From positions 619 to 36,213 of the forward strand of contig DCUH01000046.1 in the NCBI GenBank assembly GCA_002327765.1: a stretch of 35,595 nucleotides of DNA, written 5' to 3'. Position numbers and translations under genes: made by a program. Position 1 is the first letter of the stretch. Each line of letters starts with the position of its first letter. Of the stretch, positions 7,239 through 15,622 are shown one piece after another. The notes under the pieces are model-generated. The model saw only the letters and a program-made list of their open reading frames with translations, ran no database searches and was not told the DNA's origin. Source of the stretch: a bacterium UBA2219 (lineage in GTDB: Bacteria > Desulfobacterota > Deferrimicrobia > Deferrimicrobiales > Deferrimicrobiaceae).

Positions 7239-9260
7239 ATGCCATATCAGATGACAAAGCTCGTTGCACAATTGATCTATGCCATGACCCCTCTCCTGAT
7301 GACGATATCCACGGGGATCGTCAGGGCCGATGGACCCGCTACGTCCCCAGCGGCATTCTGGACTCCGAGCCAGCCGCCACGGGCAAGCTACAGAATCGAT
7401 TGCACCGTCACGATGGCGAACGACGCGGTGCTACAGGGAAGAGAAACCATTCACTTCGTCAATACGACTTCTCTACCTATGCAAACGCTGGCAGTCACAT
7501 GGTTCCAGGTGGGGCATCAAACCCTGACGGTCACAGCCAACGGCAAACCCGTGGACCTGCCGGGCCCTGCAAAACCCTTCCCTCAGGATTTCGTGCTGGC
7601 TGACCCGATCCGTCCGGGCGAGCCTGTCGCGTTGGACATCGAGTTCACTGTCTCCATACCCGTCGGGGCTCAATCGCGCGACGAAGGGTCCTTGGCGGAT
7701 TGGTACCCGCGGTTGTGGTGGGGCTGCCCGAGCCACGACGATTATGACGTCAAGCTGGAGATGCCGCAGGAGTACACCATCGCGACGAGCGGTCGGCTCG
7801 ATCCCGGCACCGGGCGCTACGACGCTGAGAGAGCATCGTCTTTCGGGATCTTCCTGGGCAGAGAATACCAGACCCTCACGAAAGACGCGGGAGACGTGTC
7901 CATCCTCTGTTGCTACAAGCCGGGGAGCGAGAAATGCGCCGAGTTGCTCGTCGATAGCGCGGCTGATGTAATCGGTTTCTATCGGGACTGGCTGGGATTC
8001 TACCCTTACCGCGTTCTGCGCATTGTTCCCGGCATGGACCGCCCCGCCGGGGGCTACCCTCTGGCGACGAACATCGTCGTCATCCACGGGATGGGCCGGA
8101 TGGATGAGAGGCCCGAGCTCCATTGGCGATGGATCGCCGCGCACGAGATCGGCCATCAGTACTGGGGCATGCATGTGATGGATGAGGACGAGGAGACCCG
8201 CGAATTCGGCTGGCTCTGGATCGGGTTGGGCATTTACGCAGACAGGGAGTACTGCCGGGCCAGGGCTCTGGGCAACAGCAAGCATCGAGAGCTCCTGGCG
8301 CGATACATCCAGGGCGCCCGGCAGGGTCTTGATACCACGGTCAGCAGGTCCCTGGAGGAGCAGTCCGGGATCAAGTTCGATTTCAACAACATCGTGGTCC
8401 ATGGCAAGGGCTTCGCCATCATCAGCGCCCTCGATTGCGTGCTGGGCAAGGAGACATTCCAGCGTGCCTACCGGCGGTGCCTAAGTGACTTCGCCGGACG
8501 TGGAATGGGTCTGCACGAGTTCCGACTCGTGTGCGAGCGGGAAAGCGGACAGGACCTCGGATGGTTCTTCGATCAGTGGGTCAACTCCAACAGGCATCTC
8601 TCCTACGAGATCAACTCGCAGAAGTGCGAAAAGCAGGGAGACGGATACGTCACGGAGGTGCAGGTCCGCTGCCTGGGGACGCTGCGAATGCCGGTGCCGG
8701 TGGCGGCGTACTTCGAGGACGGCACATCGCAGCAGGTCTTCACAAACCGGCTCCGCGACGTGGATACGATTCGATTCCGGAGCCGGTCCGCTCTGAAAGA
8801 GGTCCACCTGGACCCGGAGGAGGCATTGGCCCTCATCGTGCCGCCCCCCTCCCCGGGAGCAAAAGAAGCGTCTGAGGCGGTTGAGGCAATCCCCTGGGTC
8901 GGCGCAGGCGAGAAGGCCGTGGACGTGTTCAAGAAGGCAAGGGACTGCAATTTCGCGGACGCGGGCGGCTGGCTCAAGATCGGATTGACCTTGTACGACG
9001 GCAGGTACTACAAAGAGGCACTCGAGGCCTTCGAAACGATGGAAAGCCAGGCGCAGGGTGACAGCTCACTGGCCTTCGCGGCGATCGTGTGGCAAGGGCA
9101 TCTGTTCGATCTGCAGGGCCGACGTGAGAAGGCCGTCGAGCGCTACAAGAAGGCGCTGGGGCTGCCTTCGCAGCCGGAGAGGAGACACGATCAGTATCAC
9201 ATCCGCCTGAATCGCCAGTGGGTCGAGGAGCGACTCGAAGAACCCTTCCGTCGGGAGTAA
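7239..9260 (+). CDS. M1-like metallopeptidase with C-terminal TPR-like region
   Basis: The ATG at 7239 (or 7251) opens a signal-like segment (LIYAMTPLLMTISTGIVRA). The 673-residue product has the N-terminal beta saddle of M1 proteins (residues about 40-190), a central thermolysin-like domain with HEIGHQYWG at residues 302-310, and a helical segment after it. About residues 560-650 look like tetratricopeptide repeats (GWLKIGLTLYDGRYYKEALEAF and EKAVERYKKALGL). The GAMEN exopeptidase motif is absent. The third zinc ligand, normally Glu in a NEG motif, aligns with Leu in WLWIGLGIYAD. Activity is thus doubtful or uses a nearby acidic residue of DEDEETREF. It ends the four-gene + strand operon and converges with the ABC permease 30 bases away. 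Confidence 0.85.
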   Translation: MPYQMTKLVAQLIYAMTPLLMTISTGIVRADGPATSPAAFWTPSQPPRASYRIDCTVTMANDAVLQGRETIHFVNTTSLPMQTLAVTWFQVGHQTLTVTANGKPVDLPGPAKPFPQDFVLADPIRPGEPVALDIEFTVSIPVGAQSRDEGSLADWYPRLWWGCPSHDDYDVKLEMPQEYTIATSGRLDPGTGRYDAERASSFGIFLGREYQTLTKDAGDVSILCCYKPGSEKCAELLVDSAADVIGFYRDWLGFYPYRVLRIVPGMDRPAGGYPLATNIVVIHGMGRMDERPELHWRWIAAHEIGHQYWGMHVMDEDEETREFGWLWIGLGIYADREYCRARALGNSKHRELLARYIQGARQGLDTTVSRSLEEQSGIKFDFNNIVVHGKGFAIISALDCVLGKETFQRAYRRCLSDFAGRGMGLHEFRLVCERESGQDLGWFFDQWVNSNRHLSYEINSQKCEKQGDGYVTEVQVRCLGTLRMPVPVAAYFEDGTSQQVFTNRLRDVDTIRFRSRSALKEVHLDPEEALALIVPPPSPGAKEASEAVEAIPWVGAGEKAVDVFKKARDCNFADAGGWLKIGLTLYDGRYYKEALEAFETMESQAQGDSSLAFAAIVWQGHLFDLQGRREKAVERYKKALGLPSQPERRHDQYHIRLNRQWVEERLEEPFRRE

Positions 9261-9290
9261 CCAGGCGACGGGCCCAGCTCTTGCATGAAA

Positions 9291-10691
9291 TCAGTCGTGT
9301 CGCAAGGCGATGACCGGATCGACCCGGGCGGCGCGACGCGTGGGGTAGATGCCGGCCATGAGACTGACGAAGATTGAGAAGGCGACTGCGCCCAGGCACA
9401 GCCACCAGGGGAAATCGAAATAGGCCATGCGGGGGGCATGCTGACGGGCCATGAAGGCGTTGATGACCTCGTTGATGACGAGGCTCACTGCCGCTGCGAG
9501 GGCCAGGCCGAAGAGGCCGCCGAGCAGGCCGATGACACCGGATTCGAACAGGAAGATTCGCTGCACGTCGCCGTCCGTGGCCCCTACCGCCTTCATGATG
9601 CCGATCTCGCGGTATCGCTCCAGGATGGACATCACCATCGTGTTGACGATCCCGAGCGAGGCCACCGTGATCCCGATCATGCCCACGGCGATCAGGAACA
9701 TGTCCATGATGAGAAAGCCGATCCGCATCTGATCCAACTGGTCCATCAGGGCGAACGTGCGATAGCCCCGCGATTCCAGCACCTTCTTGACGGGCGTCAC
9801 ATCCTGCGGCGACTCGACCTTGACGCTCACCATGGAGTAGTTCGCCTCCTGGCCGGCGGGCTTGAAGAAGTCCCAGATGCTCGTCAGGGTCAGCTTGCGC
9901 ATCCTGCCGGCCGCTCCGGGCGGGATGTAGACATCGCTGCGAACGGGCATCGGCCCGCCGAAACCCATCCGCTGGGCGACGCCCACGACTTTGAACCGGT
10001 AGCTCTCGCGGGCAAAGGGCAGCGTCTGATCGCCGGCAGGGAATGCCATTCGATACAGTCGCCTGAGACTGAAGTCGAGTGTCAGCGTGGCCACCTCGAT
10101 CTCCCGACCGAGAGCCTTATCAGATTCTCGCTCGCCCAGACGATGCAGAAACGAATCGCTGATGACCAACTCGTTGGGCTCGTCCGACCTATACATACTG
10201 CCCGCCCGCAATTGCACGAGGCCCGATTGCGACACCGCCGCCGGCAGGACTTGGACGAGGGTGAACTCCTCCCTGTGGCCCAGGCGGACCTGGGCCGGGA
10301 ACCGCATCTCCGGAAAAGCCGCGATGACGCCCTTGATCGCGGTTACTTCCTCCACGAATCGGGCGTCCAGTCCCGGCGCGGCCTCCTGCATTCCAGCCGA
10401 GGCGGCATGAGCGGTAGGGTCGTCCGCAGTGTCCTCTATAGCGTCCGGATCGTCCGGATCAAAGGAGTCATGATACCCTCGCGGGTTCGACCCGACGGAC
10501 ACATTGATGTAGTTGAACAGGTCCAGATTGTTGAACTGGTTGGTGACGTTCCTCTGAATCCCCTGGCCGAACGCGAACATGCAGACCAGGGCGCCGATCC
10601 CGATCACCACGCCAGTGGTGGTGAGAATCGTCCGCAGCTTCTTGCGCCACAGATTGGCGCCGGCCTGCTCGATGTAGTCCGAAATCCGCAT
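9291..10691 (-). CDS. MacB-type ABC transporter permease (FtsX-like)
   Basis: The 466-residue product begins MRISDYIEQAGANLWRKKLR, followed by the first membrane helix (TILTTTGVVIGIGALVCMFAF). A periplasmic domain of about 260 residues follows, then three helices in the C-terminal FtsX-like domain. The MARSVLERYREIG-type coupling segment reads VMSILERYREIGIMKAVGA, and the protein closes with the typical TRRAARVDPVIALRHD. Proteins of this class transmit ATPase motion to the periplasm and extract lipoproteins, peptides or drugs. Its natural ATPase partner is the gene at 13843-14556 on the same strand, but a restriction-modification pair now lies between them. An acidic low-complexity stretch (DPDDPDAIEDTADDP) sits in the periplasmic domain. 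Confidence 0.87.
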   Translation of the reverse strand: MRISDYIEQAGANLWRKKLRTILTTTGVVIGIGALVCMFAFGQGIQRNVTNQFNNLDLFNYINVSVGSNPRGYHDSFDPDDPDAIEDTADDPTAHAASAGMQEAAPGLDARFVEEVTAIKGVIAAFPEMRFPAQVRLGHREEFTLVQVLPAAVSQSGLVQLRAGSMYRSDEPNELVISDSFLHRLGERESDKALGREIEVATLTLDFSLRRLYRMAFPAGDQTLPFARESYRFKVVGVAQRMGFGGPMPVRSDVYIPPGAAGRMRKLTLTSIWDFFKPAGQEANYSMVSVKVESPQDVTPVKKVLESRGYRTFALMDQLDQMRIGFLIMDMFLIAVGMIGITVASLGIVNTMVMSILERYREIGIMKAVGATDGDVQRIFLFESGVIGLLGGLFGLALAAAVSLVINEVINAFMARQHAPRMAYFDFPWWLCLGAVAFSIFVSLMAGIYPTRRAARVDPVIALRHD

Positions 10692-10761
10692 ACGTTGGCG
10701 GGAAACAAGACCCCGTTGTCTGACTCTCTGTAGATGACTACGCCGCCTCGAACAACCGCAT

Positions 10762-12960
10762 CTACGCAAAAGGTAATTGCATTTGCGCCTGTGTACGCGA
10801 GCCTGCCTTGTGCACGTTTGCGCATTTCCCTTGGCACTCGGCCATCGCCCCTATGGCACGCTCTGCCTCGTTGGCAATGGATTCCAGCAACGCGCCAGCA
10901 TCACTTGTCCGGGGTCGTGGACATAATCCCGCAAGTAGTTGTCCCATGAGAACGACGCGGCAGTCATTGCGGGAAACGATCAGACCTGTTGCGCGCAGAC
11001 GTTCGACTTTCTGCCTCGCTCTTGCTTCTGCAGGTGGGATCACAGCCAGCGTGGAACAGGCGTATGCGGGGTATTTCGTCGCTTTCCGGCACACAATGAT
11101 GGCGTCCACTTGGATCGGCTCTTTGGCCTGCGCCTTCGGAGCAGCAACGGACATTTCTGACTTGACCGGATGGCAGTTCACAACCGAGAGCCCCGCACGA
11201 ACAATCGCCGAAAACAGGGATGACCACCCATCCGGACGCGAGTGGTGGTACGTGAAAACCAAGAGCCCGTCATCACGTAGAACACGAGCACTCTCATCGA
11301 GTACGGCACTGAGCTTCCCGGAAAACTCATTAGCGTCAGCGTCCTGAACCTCGCTCGGATGTCGCGTGGTGGGCGAGCCATTCACGAAGCCACGAGGATA
11401 GAGTTTCTGCCATGCGTAGAAGAAATCGGCAAGCTCGGAATAATGAACATTGTCGAAGAACGGCGGGTCCGTGACCACGATATCGACAGACTGATCTGGC
11501 AGCGAGATTGTATCGGAACTGCCGCACGCCACGTAGATGGCATCGACTTGTGCGTTCCCATCGGAGGGGAATCCGGCTATCACATGCCCACTGAACTCAC
11601 GATTGATTCCGTAGACCCTCTCCCCTGTTGCCCCGTTGAGTTCGAACGGATGACTGCGGTATTCGATCACCCTCCTGAGACGGGAGTTGTAGAGGTTCAA
11701 AAACGACCCCGAACTCCGTGGCGTTCCCCAAACATTCGCTTCGACGGGCATCCGCTCCGGTTTGAGGATATGATGCGAGAACATGTGTCGCACCGCCCCT
11801 GTTCCCTCTCCTTTGTAGGAGGCGAAGAGGTTGTTGAATTCAAGCAACCCTGAGAAGAGCGTCAGCAGGGTATCCCGCGTCGGCCGATCTTGAACACCCA
11901 CGATGGCACTCTGAAGCCAGCCCAGAGCCAGAAGTTGACGATCATTGAAGAACTGCCACCATTGTCGATAGTTGTAGGTCATTGCCTGCCGGGTATTATG
12001 CCCGTCCTCCAGAGACGTGTCAGGCAAACGTATGGCACCAGTCCGTAGTTCGTCATTAAGCAGGTGCGAGCACTGCTCGTATGCACGCAGATCATCCTCT
12101 GTGGCAGGCAAGTACACTTTGCGTTCCGATGGAGTCAACACGAGTTTCGCATAGAGCCGGTGATCGGGAGGATTATTGCCTGAGGCACGCACACTCTTGA
12201 CAATAGAGAACTCACGATGACATTTTCGGCAAGTCGCATTCATCCCCGAGACGTCGCCCACATCGACGGCAAATGTCAAACCGCAGCGTGGGCATCTGGA
12301 CCTCCCGCTGGCATCGGCGGCTTGAAACACATCACCGCAGTCGGGACAACAAACCTGAACCTCCGGCTTGCGCGAAGGATTGGCATTGCGCGCGAAGACG
12401 CGTGTTGAAAACAGATCCGTTCTCTCTCCACAGTTCGGGCACAGCACGACCTTGACCCAGAAGTAGTACAGCACATCACATACTACCCCGTCAGCATTCT
12501 CTGCTGTGTATAGCGACCGAACACGCTGTCCCACGCCGGCTTCGAGGGAACGAAATGCAGCCTGGACACACTCTGGGTCTATCTGCCCCAAGGCAACTCG
12601 AACACTCTCGCAGGCGACGGGATTGATGTCTTGTCCAAAAACCGTAAACCCCAACTTATGTGCTTCGCCGATTGTGGTTCCGCTGCCCATGAATGGGTCT
12701 AGAAGACGCTTGCCTGTCAAACAGTGTTGCTTGTAGAAGTGGTCTTTCAGCCGCATATCGTTCGAGAGAACGGCGCCGAGGATGATCCCACGAAATACCG
12801 AGCCGAGTCGATTTGCCCACCATTTGTGCATATGGTATAGGGGGCGGTGCAACTCCTTGCGCCAACTCTCTCGTTGCGCGATTTCTGAGAGGAATTCAAA
12901 GTCAAACTCGTCGCACTCGATCAGCGTAGTTCCGATCCGCCTCAGCTCATTCCTGCCCAT
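10762..12960 (-). CDS. DNA adenine methyltransferase with zinc-ribbon insertion (DUF1156-like)
   Basis: The 732-residue product has the AdoMet-binding motif LLDPFMGSGTT at residues 87-96 and the catalytic motif TDPPFFDNV at 497-505. That order (FxGxG before DPPF) is the alpha/gamma order of amino-methyltransferases. The N-terminus (HKWWANRLGSVFRGIILGA) and the DNVHYSELADFFYAW segment match the DUF1156 group. Between the motifs four C-x2-C pairs (CPNC 174, CPDC 205, CPRC 223, CRKC 244) form one or two zinc ribbons. It overlaps the upstream endonuclease gene by 14 bases. Starts at 12960 and 12966 are both possible behind GGAGGCGGAGG. It would protect host DNA from the endonuclease. The stretch looks less GC-rich than its neighbours, suggesting transfer. 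Target sequence unknown. Confidence 0.87.
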   Translation of the reverse strand: MGRNELRRIGTTLIECDEFDFEFLSEIAQRESWRKELHRPLYHMHKWWANRLGSVFRGIILGAVLSNDMRLKDHFYKQHCLTGKRLLDPFMGSGTTIGEAHKLGFTVFGQDINPVACESVRVALGQIDPECVQAAFRSLEAGVGQRVRSLYTAENADGVVCDVLYYFWVKVVLCPNCGERTDLFSTRVFARNANPSRKPEVQVCCPDCGDVFQAADASGRSRCPRCGLTFAVDVGDVSGMNATCRKCHREFSIVKSVRASGNNPPDHRLYAKLVLTPSERKVYLPATEDDLRAYEQCSHLLNDELRTGAIRLPDTSLEDGHNTRQAMTYNYRQWWQFFNDRQLLALGWLQSAIVGVQDRPTRDTLLTLFSGLLEFNNLFASYKGEGTGAVRHMFSHHILKPERMPVEANVWGTPRSSGSFLNLYNSRLRRVIEYRSHPFELNGATGERVYGINREFSGHVIAGFPSDGNAQVDAIYVACGSSDTISLPDQSVDIVVTDPPFFDNVHYSELADFFYAWQKLYPRGFVNGSPTTRHPSEVQDADANEFSGKLSAVLDESARVLRDDGLLVFTYHHSRPDGWSSLFSAIVRAGLSVVNCHPVKSEMSVAAPKAQAKEPIQVDAIIVCRKATKYPAYACSTLAVIPPAEARARQKVERLRATGLIVSRNDCRVVLMGQLLAGLCPRPRTSDAGALLESIANEAERAIGAMAECQGKCANVHKAGSRTQAQMQLPFA

Positions 12961-13771
12961 CGTCATCCTCCGCCTCCTCAGCCTGTCGGACAGGTGTGTT
13001 GGGCAACAGGTCAACCGACTCACCGGGACTGCCCGCAACGCGCCACGCACGGAAGCCGTGCGTACAGCCCATGGATGGATTCGGGATCATCTGTGGAATT
13101 ATCGTGTTGGCTCTTAGGTCGAATGAGTAACCGACGATGACATCGGACGCTTCCACTCGGACAAAGGAACCGACACACTCCATGTTCTTCCCCAGATCCA
13201 CATCTGCAGGAAAAATCAACGTCTCTGCATGGGCAACGCCGGATACGAGGCCAAACGGTGTCGGCGCAACATACATCTTGCGATCACGGATCATGATGTC
13301 CCCATAGGAACCAAACCCCTTTACGTTTCTGTTCTTATGAACGTAGTCGTGGTCGGCGTTCAGGAGATCACCATGGCAAATGACCAAGTCCAGAACCGGA
13401 TATGCATTACCGTCCGGTTCGGAGGGATAGCGGCCAAATACATAGTAGATCATCCGACCATTGTGAAAACCAGTCGGTACCTGACTATTGCAGTCATAAT
13501 TGATCTCACGGCCCGGGTAGGCAAGACCCTTGACCTCGAAGCCCACTGTGTGTGTTACTAATCGAAAGTCGGGATAGGAATTGCGCCCTCCCGTTTCGAA
13601 GGCTAGTCTTGTTTCTCGTAGACGATCGCGGATCCAGTTTTGAAAATGAAACTCCTTGTCCTGGCTGCTCTCCCGCCGGATCAGTTTTCTGGCGCGCATC
13701 GCATTGACACACTCGCAGAAAACCTTGACTGCCTTGCTGGCTCCATCTGTCTTCTGTGTATTCATAATCAT
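12947..13771 (-). CDS. PD-(D/E)XK restriction endonuclease, partner of the methyltransferase
   Basis: I do not recognise the exact family, but the nuclease core is visible: YPDFRLVTHTVGFEVKG gives P-D at residues 67-68 and E-V-K at 79-81 (counted from the ATG at 13771). It is followed by a strand-helix unit (NSQVPTGFHNGRMIYYVFGRY) as in type II enzymes. The N-terminal helical part carries a HFQNWIRDRLRET segment before the core. The ATG at 13765 and a TTG at 13804 are alternatives; none has a strong ribosome site. The gene overlaps the start of the adenine methyltransferase, which is how restriction pairs are usually coupled. Role: cleaving unmodified foreign DNA. No controller gene is seen. 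Confidence 0.75.
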   Translation of the reverse strand: MIMNTQKTDGASKAVKVFCECVNAMRARKLIRRESSQDKEFHFQNWIRDRLRETRLAFETGGRNSYPDFRLVTHTVGFEVKGLAYPGREINYDCNSQVPTGFHNGRMIYYVFGRYPSEPDGNAYPVLDLVICHGDLLNADHDYVHKNRNVKGFGSYGDIMIRDRKMYVAPTPFGLVSGVAHAETLIFPADVDLGKNMECVGSFVRVEASDVIVGYSFDLRANTIIPQMIPNPSMGCTHGFRAWRVAGSPGESVDLLPNTPVRQAEEAEDDDGQE

Positions 13772-13842
13772 TTGTACATCATACTTGGAACCCACGAAAC
13801 ACAAAAGTGGAAATCGTGTGGTCCTCCCAACCTCTCTTGCAG

Positions 13843-14556
13843 TCAGTGCACTCTCCTGGTCCTTTCGCGGGCGACCAGCGTGCCGTCCTGCAATCCGATC
13901 ACCTCGTGAGCGAATTCGCGGAGCAGGGTTTGCTCGTGGGAGATCATGATGATGGTCAGGCCGCGACGGCGATTCAACTCCGCGAGGATTTCCACAATCT
14001 GCCGGGAGGTCTTGCTGTCCAGGTTGCCCGTCGGCTCATCGGCCAGCAGGATCTGCGGCTCGTTGACCAAGGCCCTGGCAATCGCGACTCGCTGCTGCTC
14101 CCCACCCGAAAGCTCGGTCGGCCGATGGTCCTTCCTGGCCTCCAGACCCACCGCCTGGAGAAGCTCGGCGGCCCGCTCGCGTCGCTGTTTCTTCGTCACC
14201 CCCGCGAACAACAGCGGAAAGGCCACGTTCTCCAAGGCGGTGTAGGCGTTTACGAGGTTGAACGACTGGAAGATCATGCCGATCATGTTGCGGCGGTAAA
14301 GGGCGAGTTCCCGTTTGCTCAGGTCGGAGATCAGCCGGCCATCGACGCGGATCGAGCCCGAGGACGGAGTGTCCAAACCGCCCAGCAGGTTCATCAGGGT
14401 GGATTTACCCGACCCCGAAGCGCCGGTCACTCCAACGAGCCGGCCGCGACCCACCGACAGCGCCACATCGCGCAGGGCCGCCACCTCGACCTCGCCAAAG
14501 GTATATACCTTGCTCAGGCCCGTCGTTTCAATGAAAGCGTCATTGCCCGTGCTCAA
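13843..14556 (-). CDS. MacB/LolD-type ABC transporter ATP-binding protein
   Basis: The start is a TTG at 14556, since no in-frame ATG fits; GGAGG lies 7 bases before it, inside the end of the upstream phosphodiesterase gene (17-base overlap). The 237-residue product has Walker A GASGSGKST, a Q-loop (GMIFQSFNL), the signature LSGGEQQRVAIARAL, Walker B ILLADEPTGNLD and the switch His in MISHE. DEPTGNLD and the short length place it in the LolD/MacB/FtsE group. It should power the permease at 9291-10691. The two genes are now about 3.1 kb apart because the restriction-modification pair lies between them. Confidence 0.9.
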   Translation of the reverse strand: MSTGNDAFIETTGLSKVYTFGEVEVAALRDVALSVGRGRLVGVTGASGSGKSTLMNLLGGLDTPSSGSIRVDGRLISDLSKRELALYRRNMIGMIFQSFNLVNAYTALENVAFPLLFAGVTKKQRRERAAELLQAVGLEARKDHRPTELSGGEQQRVAIARALVNEPQILLADEPTGNLDSKTSRQIVEILAELNRRRGLTIIMISHEQTLLREFAHEVIGLQDGTLVARERTRRVH

Positions 14557-15349
14557 GGAGGAACCTCCGCAATCCTTCGAGATCATCCGTGTTGATGAGA
14601 TCAACACCGGCTGCCAGCAACTCCCGCCACACCGTCTCGCGAGCGGCCGACCGCACGTCCGGCGTGGCCCAAAACCGCACCAGCCGGCCCTTCGCATGCG
14701 ATTTGAGGACGATCTCATCGAGCTTTTTTCGCTCTTCGGGCGGCATCGGGCCCTCGCCCCGCCAGGTGAAGTTCCGGCCCCAGTGGTCGCTGACCATGGG
14801 GATGACGTCCGCCGAGAACTCGGAATCCAGATCGGTCAGGCGGCCATCGCAGGCTGCGTAGCGGACCTCCTGCGCTTGCATCTGCTCCAGCGGGCGATTC
14901 CCCGATACGATCACGAGCACGGCCCCATCTCTGCGGCCGTCGGGACCAAAGGTGGTGAGCATATCCCGGTACTCTTCGAGGACCTCGTGCAATCTCTGAT
15001 ACGTCGGCCCGGCGGGAGTCTTGATATCAATCAGAAGGGTGAACCTCGGCCCATCCCGATACACCCGACCCCCGTTTCTCCTGACTCGCTCGCTCAGAGG
15101 CTGCAAGTACAGCGACTGCAACGTCTTGTCACGCACAATCTCTTTGGATCCGTGGGCCACGCAGAGCTTGTCGCCCACGAGAAAGATATCCGCCTCGACA
15201 CTGGGGAAACCCTGGCCCAGGGCCTTGAGCAGCGGCGGATCGTGTCGATAGTCGTTATGCGCGTGGGCCCGGCGTAGAGGCGTCGCGTCGCCCTGCGGAG
15301 CCGTCCCCAGGGCCAGCAACACACCGAGAACACAGGCCGTTTGAACCAT
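14540..15349 (-). CDS. Secreted AIM6-type glycerophosphodiester phosphodiesterase-like protein
   Basis: The ATG at 15349 follows GGAGTGA and opens a short signal peptide (MVQTACVLGVLLALGTAPQG), giving 269 residues. The early motif RRAHAHNDYRHDPPL, then VEADIFLVGDKLCVAHG, place it in the AIM6/PI-PLC-like group of the TIM-barrel phosphodiesterases: His, Asn and Asp of HAHND and the Glu-Asp pair would bind the metal. LLIDIKTP and the closing LINTDDLEGLRRFL are also typical. It should cleave a phosphodiester outside the cytoplasm; substrate unknown. It is first in the - strand run, has its own promoter, and its end overlaps the ABC ATPase start. Confidence 0.85.
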   Translation of the reverse strand: MVQTACVLGVLLALGTAPQGDATPLRRAHAHNDYRHDPPLLKALGQGFPSVEADIFLVGDKLCVAHGSKEIVRDKTLQSLYLQPLSERVRRNGGRVYRDGPRFTLLIDIKTPAGPTYQRLHEVLEEYRDMLTTFGPDGRRDGAVLVIVSGNRPLEQMQAQEVRYAACDGRLTDLDSEFSADVIPMVSDHWGRNFTWRGEGPMPPEERKKLDEIVLKSHAKGRLVRFWATPDVRSAARETVWRELLAAGVDLINTDDLEGLRRFLLEHGQ

Positions 15350-15407
15350 GCGATTCTCACTCCGTCATTCTACCAATCAATTCGCATCAGGAGGTACATC
15401 CCCCCAT

Positions 15408-15436
15408 ACAATACCCCCTCCGCCGGCCGGAGACAA
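15408..15436 (-). promoter_or_regulatory. Promoter for the phosphodiesterase operon
   Basis: On the - strand TTGTCT (15436-15431) and TATTGT (15413-15408) are 17 bases apart. The gene starts at 15349, leaving a leader of about 50 bases that contains a second AGGAGGT-like sequence reading the other way. Confidence 0.5.
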
Positions 15437-15516
15437 TGATAACCTGACACAAACAAACCGGACCCCGGCGTCGATTCTGCACGCGCGGCGGTTTCTCCGC
15501 AATATGCACAGTGGGA

Positions 15517-15545
15517 TTGCACGTCTGTACTGGGGCCCATACAAT
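15517..15545 (+). promoter_or_regulatory. Promoter for the CocE-family hydrolase gene
   Basis: TTGCAC (15517-15522) and TACAAT (15540-15545) are 17 bases apart. Transcription would begin near 15552, about 70 bases before the ATG at 15623. Together with the - strand promoter it forms a compact divergent region of 273 bases. Confidence 0.6.
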
Positions 15546-15622
15546 GGGGCGATAAATGTGGTCGTGGGGACACAGAAACGCTGTATCTGAAACAGGTCCG
15601 GGAGAGATGATTGGAGTCTTCG

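Noticed and set aside
10692..13842. Insertion sequence or transposon carrying the restriction-modification pair
   Set aside because: No transposase, terminal inverted repeats or target duplications were seen at the edges.
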